Shown: piece by piece, positions 7,830 to 15,321 of the stretch
Layout: each line of letters opens with the position of its first letter
How positions within the stretch are numbered: the stretch's first letter is position 1
From: an uncultured Clostridia bacterium
GTDB lineage: Bacteria > Bacillota > Clostridia > TANB77 > CAG-508
DNA: 21,176 nucleotides
NCBI GenBank assembly: GCA_948857205.1
Contig: CAQPRV010000037.1
Span: 1 to 21,176, forward strand
Direction: 5' to 3'
Position numbers and translations under genes: made by a program
The notes under the pieces: model-generated
Seen by the model: the letters and a program-made list of their open reading frames with translations, nothing else
Told to the model about the DNA's origin: nothing
The model's database searches: none

Positions 7830-7890
7830 TAAAAATATTTTCGTTTAGCTTGATGTTTTTCGTATTATCAAATTTGATTTCATATAACAT
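7825..7890 (-). other. 21-codon ORF with good ribosome site, gene 5' remnant
   Basis: ATG at 7890 is preceded by GGAGAAGG 6 nt upstream and opens MLYEIKFDNTKNIKLNENIF before a stop inside the start of the phosphatase remnant. It looks like the first codons of another gene fused by deletion to the truncated phosphatase. I do not recognise the product. Confidence 0.35.
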
Positions 7891-7983
7891 AAAAATCCTT
7901 CTCCACTTCGTTACGCATACTTTATCTGTAATCGCTAACGCTCAACAGCTAAAGCATCCTTAACTTGAATTAAATTTCAAAAA

Positions 7984-8017
7984 AAGGCAATAGAAAAAGC
8001 CAGTCGGCTAGCTTCTA
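7984..8017 (-). terminator. Hairpin with T-runs, minus-strand terminator
   Basis: On the minus strand TAGAA/TTCTA and AGCC/GGCT pair around GACT with a small internal loop (8017-7991), followed by T-rich sequence. It would end a minus-strand transcript from the 8103-8290 remnant. Confidence 0.45.
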
Positions 8018-8102
8018 CTGACTTGATTATTTTACATTTTTTGATAATACGATTATATTATGGTGTTCTATAAAGTTCAATTCCCGTTTTTTTCCCTTTT
8101 TT

Positions 8103-8290
8103 CTATCTTCCTGCATTTACTTTTGTATCAAGCATTTGTACTTTATTAGTTCCATTTTCATTTATTAATAATAATGTAATAATAGCTTTTTTGAAATAGG
8201 TTCTTCTATTTTTTTCCAAATTTCTATTGTTTTTTTATACTTACCATTATATAATAATTTTGCTTTATTCTTAATAATATATATTGTCTA
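8103..8290 (-). pseudogene. Short decayed gene remnant, unknown family
   Basis: Two minus-strand frames read as one interrupted protein: NKAKLLYNGKYKKTIEIW ... EEPISKK, then after a one-base shift near 8190 ITLLLINENGTNKVQMLDTK up to a stop at 8103. The amino-acid composition looks coding, but there is no start with a ribosome site and a stop precedes it. The rest of 7891-8335 shows no gene. Confidence 0.35.
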
Positions 8291-8335
8291 TATATTTTTT
8301 CCCATAACAATTTAAACAGAAAGGACTGATTTTTT

Positions 8336-8695
8336 ATGAATCTAAATTTTTTTAATTCTTTAGAACATAATAATTATAACAATATTTCAAACAATTTTAT
8401 TGATTCTTTTATTAAAGAATTACAAAATTATTTATCAAATTGTTTTTCTACTGATTTGAATAAAACAGACTTATATACTATTGACAGATTTGAAGGTGAT
8501 AATGAAGTTTTTGCTATATGCGAAAATAGAAGAACAGGTAAAATGGTAGATATTCCCATTTCACAAGTTTCTCCTAATGCAGTTGAAGATGATATTATTA
8601 GATATAAAGATGGTATTTATGTTGTTGATGAAAATCAAAATCGCATTATTGGTGAAAAGATGAAAAAACTGTCTGAAGAAGTATTTAAGAAATAA
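8336..8695 (+). CDS. DUF3006-domain protein
   Basis: A 119-aa protein. Residues about 45-110 (LYTIDRFEGDNEVFAICENR, MVDIPISQV, DDIIRYKDGIYVVDE) match the DUF3006 family, small proteins of unknown function common in clostridia. Most family members are only the domain (about 65-75 aa); here an extra 45-residue Asn-rich N-terminus precedes it, which could come from a fusion or a different start. AGAAAGGA lies about 10 nt before the ATG. The IS3 element is inserted 2 bp after the stop codon. Confidence 0.75.
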   Translation: MNLNFFNSLEHNNYNNISNNFIDSFIKELQNYLSNCFSTDLNKTDLYTIDRFEGDNEVFAICENRRTGKMVDIPISQVSPNAVEDDIIRYKDGIYVVDENQNRIIGEKMKKLSEEVFKK

Positions 8696-8697
8696 TT

Positions 8698-9730
8698 TTG
8701 GATTTGAAATTATAAGTACACTAAGTGTATGGTGTTAGAATAGAAATATAGATGCAGAATTTTACACTTATAAAAAAAGATGTTAAAATAACAACAGAAA
8801 AGAGGTAAGTGTGAATGAGTAAGCAATATAACAGTTATACAAAAGAATTTAAGAAAACAATAGTAGCCTTGTACGAATCAGGGAAAAAAGTTGCAGAATT
8901 AGTAAGTGAATATGACCTAGAAAAAAAGTTGATATATAATTGGATAAAGAAATATAGGAAAGTAAAGACAGAAGCAGGATTTACAACTAATAATGATGAA
9001 TTATTAAAACTAAAAAAAGAAAATATGAGATTACAAGAAGAAAATGAAATAATGGAAATATATACTGAATCAAAAAGAAGATATGGATCACCCAAAATAC
9101 AGAAGATACTAGCAAGTAAAGGAATAAGAACAAGTCAAAAGCGAGTAGCAAGAAGGATGAGAAAACTAGGAATACGAAGTATAGTATTAAAAAAATATAA
9201 TTATGCTGGAAATAAAAGAGTAGATGATACAAATAACCCCAACTTATTAGAACAAAATTTTAAAGCAATAAAGACAAAAGAAAAATGGGTTGGAGATATA
9301 ACATATATTTATATAAAAGAAATAGGATGGACATATTTAGCAATTGTAATGGATTTATATGATTTAAAAATAATAGGATACTCATATGGAAAGCATATGA
9401 CAGCAAATTTAGTAATACAAGCATTAAACAATGCTATATGTAATGTAGGAATAGAAGAAGGAATGATATTTCATTCAGATTTAAGAAGTCAATACACATC
9501 AAATGATTATGAAAAGTTATTAAAAACATTAACTATAAAGCATTCATATAGCAAAAAAGCAAGATTAGCAATATTCGAATTTATAGAGAGTTGGTATAAT
9601 AACAAAAGAATACATAGCAGTTTAGGATATATTACACCGAATGAAAAAGAAAGATTATACTATGAAAAAATAGCATAATATTTATAAAAAAGTGTAAAAA
9701 TATGTGTCTAAATACTTGACCTAAATCCAA
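8698..9730 (+). mobile_element. IS3-family insertion sequence, internally deleted
   Basis: The ends share TTGGATTT (8698-8705) and its inverted copy AAATCCAA (9723-9730), flanked by ATT on both sides (8695-8697, 9731-9733), which may be a 3-bp target duplication, though in AT-rich DNA this can be chance. At about 1.03 kb it is shorter than the usual 1.3-1.5 kb because its transposase genes have lost two internal segments. A palindrome TACACTAAGTGTA (8717-8729) lies near the left end. Confidence 0.7.
8815..9678 (+). pseudogene. IS3-family transposase, orfA-orfB fused by deletions
   Basis: One 287-aa frame. Residues 5-50 are the OrfA helix-turn-helix and 60-80 its leucine-zipper start. At about residue 80 (LQEENEIM/EIYTESKRRYGSPKI) the sequence jumps into OrfB, skipping the end of OrfA, the usual frameshift window and the start of OrfB. 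The integrase core then gives the first two catalytic Asp (Asp161 in WVGDITYI, Asp222 in HSDLRSQYTS). At about residue 247 (KHSYSKK/ARLAIFEFIESWYN) a second deletion removes the segment that normally carries YDNA..ES and the catalytic Glu. It therefore should not transpose by itself. Both deletions keep the frame. The start has GAGGTAAG upstream. Confidence 0.88.
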
Positions 9731-9770
9731 ATTGCAAATAGTCCTTTTCACTTGCTAATCTTATATTCAT
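9731..9770 (-). pseudogene. GNAT acetyltransferase, 5' stub cut by the IS
   Basis: ATG at 9770 with GGAGG at 9785-9781 opens MNIRLASEKDYLQ, the typical start of a GNAT N-acetyltransferase, and then runs into the IS right end. No continuation is found on the other side of the IS, where the DUF3006 gene begins, so the rest was lost, probably by an IS-linked deletion. It was probably the third gene of the antitoxin-toxin operon. Confidence 0.55.
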
Positions 9771-9812
9771 TATTCTAAAACCTCCTCTACAATTTGCTAC
9801 AAATTTATAAAA

Positions 9813-10121
9813 TTACAATAAATTAATCCAATTTCTTCTTCCATACATAACCCTAACTATTTCTATATTATCATTCTTTATTCTGTAAAAAATAATATAA
9901 TTATCTACTAGCAATTTCCTTATTTCAAGTTTCTTTATTAGATCATCATCTACAATTGAATAAATTTTAGGATTATGTTTTAAATTATTTATTTCATTCC
10001 TTATTTTTGATATTAATTTTTGTGCTATTTCTGGTTCTTACAAATTATATTTAATATATTGCTTTATTCCTACTAAATCTTCTTTTGACTCTTTTGAATA
10101 TTCTATATTGTATTTTTCCAC
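9813..10121 (-). pseudogene. RelE/ParE-family toxin with an in-frame stop
   Basis: GTG at 10121 with AAGGAAGG 7 nt upstream opens MEKYNIEYSKESKEDL, followed by IAQKLISKIRNEINNLKHNP, LEIRKLLVDNYIIFYRI and the terminal VRVMYGRRNW, the pattern of RelE/ParE toxins (ribosome-dependent RNases or gyrase poisons). About 102 codons, normal length. Codon 28 is TAA (10040-10038) where CAA (Gln) would fit, a single C-to-T change. No frameshift is seen elsewhere. It begins 15 bp after the antitoxin stop, so the pair was an operon. As written the toxin is inactive, leaving an orphan antitoxin. Confidence 0.8.
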
Positions 10122-10136
10122 AAATAAACCTTCCTT

Positions 10137-10391
10137 CTATATTTTATCTAATTCTTCATATACTTCTTTTTCGGAATATTTTTCTCCTTTTTCTAAAGAA
10201 TTGATACCTTTTTCTAATTCCCTATATAACATATATTTATCTGTTAAAAGTTCGTACAATTCAATACTCATTACTGCTAAATCTCCTGCACCATTTTTTG
10301 TAATATATACTGGGCTTTTAGTTTGATGACAAATTGTAGAAATTTCATTATAATTATTTCTTAAATCAGAACTCGGTCTAATTATTGGCAT
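10137..10391 (-). CDS. Phd/YefM-family antitoxin
   Basis: An 84-aa antitoxin starting MPIIRPSSDLRNNYNEIS, with the family's KSPVYITKNGAGDLAVMS block and an acidic helical C-terminus that would wrap the toxin. I start at the ATG at 10391, which has AGGAGGTG 6 nt upstream, rather than at the ATG at 10421. Such proteins neutralise the partner toxin and repress their own operon through the N-terminal DNA-binding domain. A strong promoter overlapped by a 14-bp inverted repeat lies directly upstream. Confidence 0.88.
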   Translation of the reverse strand: MPIIRPSSDLRNNYNEISTICHQTKSPVYITKNGAGDLAVMSIELYELLTDKYMLYRELEKGINSLEKGEKYSEKEVYEELDKI

Positions 10392-10421
10392 AATAAACAC
10401 CTCCTTTAATATTATATACAT

Positions 10422-10460
10422 ATTTTATCAAAATATTGATATATAGTCAATGTTTTGATA
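10422..10460 (-). promoter_or_regulatory. Antitoxin-toxin promoter with overlapping operator
   Basis: Minus strand: TTGACT (10450-10445), 17 bp, TAAAAT (10427-10422). Arms at 10426-10439 and 10447-10460 form an inverted repeat (TATCAAAATATTGA against TATCAAAACATTGA, 13 of 14) with a 7-bp centre spanning the -35 to -10 region. This is where Phd/YefM antitoxins typically bind to repress themselves. Confidence 0.75.
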
Positions 10461-10571
10461 AAAAAATCTATACAATTTAAAATTATTTTCAGCAACAATT
10501 TATAATATTATATGCATTTTCTTTTTTGTATTATGTAAGTTAAAAAATTTCCCCACAATTTTACAGGAAGA

Positions 10572-10591
10572 GGGCGACTCTCAAATCGCCC
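10572..10591. repeat. GC-rich hairpin GGGCGA/TCGCCC
   Basis: A perfect 6-bp stem with an 8-nt loop in otherwise AT-rich DNA, without a following T-run. The surrounding 10461-10626 has no gene I recognise; the higher GC suggests a remnant of foreign sequence. Confidence 0.4.
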
Positions 10592-10626
10592 AAAGACAGC
10601 TTAAAAACGAATTTTTTAACAGGTGC

Positions 10627-10854
10627 ATGACTTTATTTTTAGATGCACATACGAGGCAATCTTTTTTCGCTATTTTTGAAACTTTATCTTATAAAATTTC
10701 AATATTATTAGGGTTTAATCGGCAAATTCGTACTCTCAAAAAGTGTGCACATTCTGATTTTTCTACTACTGTTAATGTATATGCTCATTTAGATATAAAT
10801 TCTAAATTACTATCTGCAGAAGCTATATCTTCTGCTTTTAGTTTTAAGAATTAA
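10627..10854 (+). pseudogene. Tyrosine recombinase, 3' remnant
   Basis: The last part reads IRTLKKCAHSDFSTTVNVYAHLD, which matches the C-terminal HSD-STT-Y-H motif of phage-type tyrosine integrases, with the nucleophile Tyr in VYAHLD. The usual GHSD is degraded to AHSD, and the upstream part (10627-10720) shows no RxxR/HxLRH box. It is therefore only the tail of a former integrase. An in-frame CGG codon occurs at 10720-10722. No ribosome site precedes the ATG. Confidence 0.55.
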
Positions 10855-10888
10855 AAATCTAGCTTAGTATTTTTTCTAAACTAGATTT
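10855..10888. terminator. Hairpin after the integrase remnant
   Basis: AAATCTAG-C-TTAG (10855-10867) pairs with CTAA-A-CTAGATTT (10876-10888), 12 bp with one mismatch, starting right after the stop codon. The T-run is inside the loop rather than after the stem, so terminator function is only likely. Confidence 0.45.
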
Positions 10889-11021
10889 ACTTATTTACAA
10901 TTTTTCATAATTTTATTTATATTTAATTAAAATTATACTTTGGTTAGATTTTAGTTAGATATATAAAATAAGTTTTCTAACATTTAATCGATATATCCTT
11001 ACAGTAATAATAATTTCAAAG

Positions 11022-11228
11022 TTGTTTAAGGTTGAGCACTGCCACGCATTCCACACACGTGGAATGTTGCTCGGTGCTATATCTAAAAGATTAGACAGAA
11101 TAGTTGAGTTTACTGCTTTTGAGGATTTTGTTAGTTTTGAGAGAAAAGATAAAAATAAGGTTAAAAGAGTAGAAAATAATAAAATTAAAGTAACGATAGA
11201 AGTTGATATGGTCTGCGGAGTAGTATAA
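11022..11228 (+). other. ORF of about 68 codons, doubtful gene
   Basis: Open from a TTG at 11022 with no clear ribosome site. The first part overlaps a strong inverted repeat (11036-11077); the second part (EFTAFEDFVSFERKDKNKVKR ... VTIEVDMV) looks protein-like but I do not recognise it. It ends 45 bp before a terminator. It may be the 3' end of a lost gene rather than a gene in its own right. Confidence 0.3.
11036..11077. repeat. Inverted repeat with long stem
   Basis: CATTCCAC (11047-11054) and GTGGAATG (11059-11066) form a perfect 8-bp stem with loop ACAC; after an internal loop, GCACTG (11036-11041) pairs with CGGTGC (11072-11077). It is more GC-rich than its surroundings. Confidence 0.55.
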
Positions 11229-11273
11229 TTTGATAATAAAAATTTTAGGAATGTTTAGAGATAAAACTTAATT

Positions 11274-11304
11274 GGAAGTGTTTGGAAAAGCACTTTCTTT
11301 TTTT
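11274..11304 (+). terminator. Terminator upstream of the GH2 operon
   Basis: GGAAGTG (11274-11280) pairs with CACTTTC (11291-11297) over 7 bp with one G-U, followed by seven T. It would end transcription from the left so that the GH2 operon needs its own promoter, which I cannot identify. Confidence 0.65.
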
Positions 11305-11357
11305 AAAATTGTATGCTAGAATTATGTCATAAATTGATATATGATAGGAGAAAAAAA

Positions 11358-13118
11358 ATGAAATGTTATATAAAAGATTATCCAAGACCACAATTTGTAA
11401 GAAGAGAATGGCAAAACCTTAATGGAGAGTGGAACTTTATATTTGATGATAATGATGAAGGAGAAACAAAAAAATATTTTAAAGAATTTCCAATAGATAA
11501 AAAAATTATTGTACCTTTTACATATGAAACTAAATTAAGTGGAATAGAAGATGAAAGTGTACATTATATAGTTTGGTATAATAAAAAAATAAATATATCA
11601 AAAGAACAATTGCAAAATAATAAAGTAATATTAAATTTTGAAGGTAGTGACTATAAAACAAAAGTATGGATTAATGGAAAGTATATAGGAGAAAATATTG
11701 GAGCATATTCAAGATTTTCATTTGACATAGAAAAATATGTTATAGAAGGGGAGAATGATATTACAATAAAGGTAGAAGATTCTCTATCAAAAGACCAACC
11801 TAGAGGAAAACAAAGATATAAAAAAGAAAGCTGGAAATGTTGGTACATACAAACAACAGGAATATGGAAAACAGTATGGTTAGAATGGGTATCTAAAAAA
11901 TATCTAAAAGCAGTTAAAATTACACCAAAAACAGATAAAGTACAATTAGAAATAGAAACTAATTTATCAGAGCAGGACATTGAACAACAAAAATATTATA
12001 TTGAAACAGAAATATCATTTAATGGACAAATACTAAATAACATAAAAGAAATACTAAATAATAATTATGAAAAAATAAAGATGAATATAGTAAAAGAAGG
12101 AATAAATCATGACATACAAAAATGGTCAGTCAATAGCCCTAATTTATATGATATTACTTATAAATTGTATTGTGAAGATAAAGTCATAGATACTGCCTAT
12201 TCTTACTTTGGAATAAGAGAAATAGCAATTAAAGAAAATAAAATATTTTTAAATGATGAAGAATTATACTTAAAATTAATATTAGATCAAGGATATTGGA
12301 AAGAATCGCATTTAACACCACCGAGCGAAGATAGTTTAACAAAAGATATAGAAAGTGTTTTAGCATTTGGATATAATGGAATTAGAAAACATCAAAAAGT
12401 AGAAGATGAAAGATTTTTATATTGGTGTGATGTTAAAGGAGTATTAGTTTGGAGCGAAATGGCAAATTGTTACAATTTTGATGATAATTCATTACAAAAT
12501 TTTACAAATGAATGGATAAAAGTTGTTAAGCAAAATTATAATCATCCTTCAATAATAACTTGGGTTCCAATTAATGAATCATGGGGAATACCAGAAGTTA
12601 GTATCTGTGAAAAAGAGCAAAATTTTGCAACAACTCTATACTATTTAACTAAATCAATTGATGATACTAGACCAGTTATTTCAAATGATGGTTGGGAACA
12701 TACAATATCAGACATTATTACAATACATGATTATAAACAAGATAATGAATTACTTTATCAAGAATATTCAGATAAAGAAATGAAAGTATTAAATAATTTA
12801 GAAGAATATAATGGAAAACATAGATTATTTGCTAGTGGATATAAATATGAAGGACAACCAGTTATAATGAGTGAATATGGTGGTATTGCAATTAACTCAG
12901 AAGAAGGATGGGGATATGGTAAACAAGTAAAAGATGAAAAGGAACTTATAGAAAGATTTAGCAAACTTACAAAAACAATAAAAAATATATCATATATATC
13001 AGGATATTGCTATACTCAATTAACAGATGTTCAACAAGAAATAAATGGTTTAATGAATACAGAAAGAAATTATAAAATTGAGCCAAATATAATAAGAAAT
13101 ATTAATAATATGGAATAG
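11358..13118 (+). CDS. Glycoside hydrolase family 2 protein
   Basis: A 586-aa retaining exo-glycosidase of family GH2 (beta-galactosidase / beta-glucuronidase superfamily). No signal peptide is seen, so it should act in the cytoplasm. Order: sugar-binding jelly-roll domain (about 10-190, with WQNLNGEWNFIFD and VWINGKYIG), immunoglobulin-like domain (about 195-305), TIM barrel from about 310. Key residues: RKHQKVEDERFLYWCD, acid/base Glu407 in WVPINESWG, nucleophile Glu506 in MSEYGG. The start at 11358 has AGGAG 7 nt upstream; an in-frame ATG at 11313 lacks a site. Substrate cannot be told from sequence. It is the first gene of a tight three-gene operon with a GNAT protein and an EamA transporter, and it is undamaged. 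Confidence 0.9.
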   Translation: MKCYIKDYPRPQFVRREWQNLNGEWNFIFDDNDEGETKKYFKEFPIDKKIIVPFTYETKLSGIEDESVHYIVWYNKKINISKEQLQNNKVILNFEGSDYKTKVWINGKYIGENIGAYSRFSFDIEKYVIEGENDITIKVEDSLSKDQPRGKQRYKKESWKCWYIQTTGIWKTVWLEWVSKKYLKAVKITPKTDKVQLEIETNLSEQDIEQQKYYIETEISFNGQILNNIKEILNNNYEKIKMNIVKEGINHDIQKWSVNSPNLYDITYKLYCEDKVIDTAYSYFGIREIAIKENKIFLNDEELYLKLILDQGYWKESHLTPPSEDSLTKDIESVLAFGYNGIRKHQKVEDERFLYWCDVKGVLVWSEMANCYNFDDNSLQNFTNEWIKVVKQNYNHPSIITWVPINESWGIPEVSICEKEQNFATTLYYLTKSIDDTRPVISNDGWEHTISDIITIHDYKQDNELLYQEYSDKEMKVLNNLEEYNGKHRLFASGYKYEGQPVIMSEYGGIAINSEEGWGYGKQVKDEKELIERFSKLTKTIKNISYISGYCYTQLTDVQQEINGLMNTERNYKIEPNIIRNINNME

Positions 13119-13130
13119 GAGAAATAAAAA

Positions 13131-13562
13131 ATGGATATAAAATTAGAAAAAGAAAAAAATGATTATTTTAGAGAATGGATTATAGAAGAATGGAAACATC
13201 ACAATACAGTTGATCCAATATATCAATTAAGAATTATAAAACCAGAAGAATTGACTTTTGAAGAAAACGAAGAATATTATAAAATTATGTGTAAGAATGA
13301 AATGGTTGGTTTTATAGGAATAAAAAATTATGAAAAAGAAATATATTTATATCGATTTTTTATAGATGAAAAATATAGAGGTCAAGGAATAGGAACAATA
13401 GCATTAAGTAAATTAATTGAAATGGCAAAACAACAAGATAAGGATATGTCATTAGAAGTATCAGGATATAATATTGCAAAAGATTTATACGAAAGATTAG
13501 GATTTAAAACACATTGGACAAGAATGGTATTAAAAATAAACGATAATATATATGAAAATTAG
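13131..13562 (+). CDS. GNAT-family N-acetyltransferase
   Basis: 143 aa. Acetyl-CoA-dependent transferase fold: the pyrophosphate-binding motif is R83-G-Q-G-I-G88 in YRGQGIGTIALSKLI, preceded by the beta-strand LYRFFIDEKY, and followed by LEVSGYNIAKDLYERLGFK, the usual motif B region. Acceptor substrate is unknown. It starts 12 bp after the GH2 stop with AGGAG upstream and ends 12 bp before the EamA gene, so the three are one operon. Confidence 0.85.
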   Translation: MDIKLEKEKNDYFREWIIEEWKHHNTVDPIYQLRIIKPEELTFEENEEYYKIMCKNEMVGFIGIKNYEKEIYLYRFFIDEKYRGQGIGTIALSKLIEMAKQQDKDMSLEVSGYNIAKDLYERLGFKTHWTRMVLKINDNIYEN

Positions 13563-13574
13563 GAGAAATAATAT

Positions 13575-14444
13575 ATGTGGTTATATTACTGCTTGTTATC
13601 AACAATAATTTGGGGATTTGTTGCAATCGCTATAAAAAAATGTTCAAATAATGAGCCTAAAAGAATAGCAATAATGGGAATGTTAATTTATCATTGTACT
13701 ATGATTTTAGTTAGTTTAATTATTAATCCACAAATTATTGAGAAATTAAATTTTATAGATATAATTAAAATGTCACCTGGAATTATAATACAATCAATAG
13801 GATTTTATTGTTCAATTTCAGCCATCAAATATGGGAAAGTTGCTATAACATCATCAATACAAAGAACACAAGTAATTGTAACATTTTTGTTAGGCATTTT
13901 GATTTTAAAAGAGAAATTTACAATCTTACAATTAATAATTTCTGGAATATTAGTTACATTATCTATAATGATAGCAATAGATAAGAAAAATGATGAAGAA
14001 AAAATAAATAAGAAAGCAAAACAAAAAGCTATAATGTATTCTTGGGGAGTTGTATTATTTTATGGAATTTCAGATTTTATAAATAAGATATATATTACAG
14101 AGTATCAAAGTCCATTATATGTAATGTTCAATTATGCAATAATAATTATAATAGGAATATTTGCATATTGCTTAATAACTAAAAATTGGAATTACATAGA
14201 TATTAGGAAAATAAATAACAAAGGATATTTTGTATTACAATCATTATTAGATGTTTCATCTTCAATATTTAATAGATTTGCATTATTAGATGGAAAGGTC
14301 TCAATTGTTTCTGTAATTAGTACAAGTTCTATTATTATAACAATGCTAGCATCAAGATTAATATTAAAAGAAAAAATAAGTTGGAAGAAATATTTAATAA
14401 TATTAGGAATATTTATGTGTGTTTTAGTTTTATCATTTATATAA
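13575..14444 (+). CDS. EamA/DMT-family membrane transporter
   Basis: 289 aa with about ten hydrophobic helices in two homologous halves (about 1-135 and 150-289) joined by a Lys/Glu-rich cytoplasmic loop (DKKNDEEKINKKAKQKA). Each half ends in the EamA pattern LGILILKEKFT and LASRLILKEKIS. Drug/metabolite transporters move small metabolites across the cytoplasmic membrane; the substrate is not predictable. AGGAG lies 9 nt before the ATG, overlapping the end of the GNAT gene. Last gene of the operon, followed by a large bidirectional terminator. Confidence 0.87.
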   Translation: MWLYYCLLSTIIWGFVAIAIKKCSNNEPKRIAIMGMLIYHCTMILVSLIINPQIIEKLNFIDIIKMSPGIIIQSIGFYCSISAIKYGKVAITSSIQRTQVIVTFLLGILILKEKFTILQLIISGILVTLSIMIAIDKKNDEEKINKKAKQKAIMYSWGVVLFYGISDFINKIYITEYQSPLYVMFNYAIIIIIGIFAYCLITKNWNYIDIRKINNKGYFVLQSLLDVSSSIFNRFALLDGKVSIVSVISTSSIIITMLASRLILKEKISWKKYLIILGIFMCVLVLSFI

Positions 14445-14464
14445 TAAATCCTACACATAAATTA

Positions 14465-14545
14465 TAATGTGCTTTATAAAATAAAGTCAAGGTTAAAATA
14501 AATGTGCTGTTGCACAACCTTGACTTTATTTTTTAAAGCACATTA
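14465..14545. terminator. Large inverted-repeat terminator with nested hairpin
   Basis: Arms 14466-14494 and 14516-14544 are complementary at 28 of 29 positions (plus one more pair outside). The loop itself holds GTGC-TGTT-GCAC. The arms contain A- and T-runs, so it can terminate both the EamA operon and the convergent B3/B4 gene. The arm is far longer than a normal terminator, and ATGTGCT recurs in the left arm and in the loop, so a palindromic mobile repeat is an alternative. Confidence 0.75.
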
Positions 14546-14574
14546 GAATTGTACTGAGGATTACATTTTTTATA

Positions 14575-15231
14575 TCATACAATAATGCTATTGATAATTT
14601 CTGCATTTGCATATTTCGTCAAATATTTCATTGCTATATCTACAGATTTTTCAAGTCTTTCAGTTCCATTAAATGAAATCAAAACTGTTAAAATTTCTTT
14701 TGATTTCTCTGTAATCATTGCTCTTGTTGAATCGCTTGTAGGACTTCCATATGCTCCTAAATTATCTGCAAATACTGGCAATTTTTCAATATTTATCATT
14801 TCTTTTCCAATACCTTGATATTTTTCTCCTTCTGTACCAATTCTAAAATTTATACTACCTTGCAAATTTTCTAAATCATATGAACCTACAGAATATCCTG
14901 TTTCTATTGATATTAAATTGTTTGTATCAACCACATTATTTATCTTATATAAACCTTTTCCTTGTAATATTCTACGAATCAAAGCTTCACTTGATACTCT
15001 ATAACGACTAGGTTCTTTTCCTAAAATTTTATATGCTTCTCGTGATGCTTTGATATTTATTTGTTCCGTTAGATTTTCTAAAGTAAATGTTTTTTGTATC
15101 TTAGATATAATCTCCTTTTCAATATAATTCCATAGTTCTTTATTTGTCTTAATTACATTAGTTTTATAAAATATACATCCTAAACTCACATTACAACTCT
15201 CTTTCAGTTGCTTGTCTATTTGAACTTTCAT
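14575..15231 (-). CDS. B3/B4 tRNA-binding-domain protein
   Basis: 218 aa with the B3/B4 domain that in phenylalanyl-tRNA synthetase beta chains edits mischarged tRNA; free-standing proteins of this family are common in Firmicutes and may act in trans editing, but their role is mostly unknown. Typical features: LWNYIEKEI in the N-terminal part, SREAYKILGKEPSRYRVSSEAL, GKGLYKINNVVDTNNLISI and FRIGTEGEKYQGIGKE, FADNLGAYGSPTSDSTRAMI. Length is normal, and the start has GGAGGAA 9 nt upstream. It faces the EamA operon across a terminator. It appears intact. Confidence 0.85.
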   Translation of the reverse strand: MKVQIDKQLKESCNVSLGCIFYKTNVIKTNKELWNYIEKEIISKIQKTFTLENLTEQINIKASREAYKILGKEPSRYRVSSEALIRRILQGKGLYKINNVVDTNNLISIETGYSVGSYDLENLQGSINFRIGTEGEKYQGIGKEMINIEKLPVFADNLGAYGSPTSDSTRAMITEKSKEILTVLISFNGTERLEKSVDIAMKYLTKYANAEIINSIIV

Positions 15232-15295
15232 TATTCAATATTCCTCCACTTTTATTGTACCATAGATTTATAAATTCTTCATCTTCAAAATCCAT
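15191..15295 (-). CDS. Possible 34-aa ORF upstream of the B3/B4 gene
   Basis: ATG at 15295 with AAGGTGA 5 nt upstream opens MDFEDEEFINLWYNKSGG and ends at 15191, overlapping the first 41 bp of the B3/B4 gene in another frame. It may be a leader that couples translation, or the stump of a lost gene. I do not recognise it. Confidence 0.3.
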   Translation of the reverse strand: MDFEDEEFINLWYNKSGGILNNESSNRQATEREL

Positions 15296-15321
15296 TTTCT
15301 TCACCTTTTCCTTATAATAAT

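Noticed and set aside
11651..11980. Minus-strand ORF inside the GH2 gene
   Set aside because: Shadow frame of a well-supported GH2 catalytic protein.
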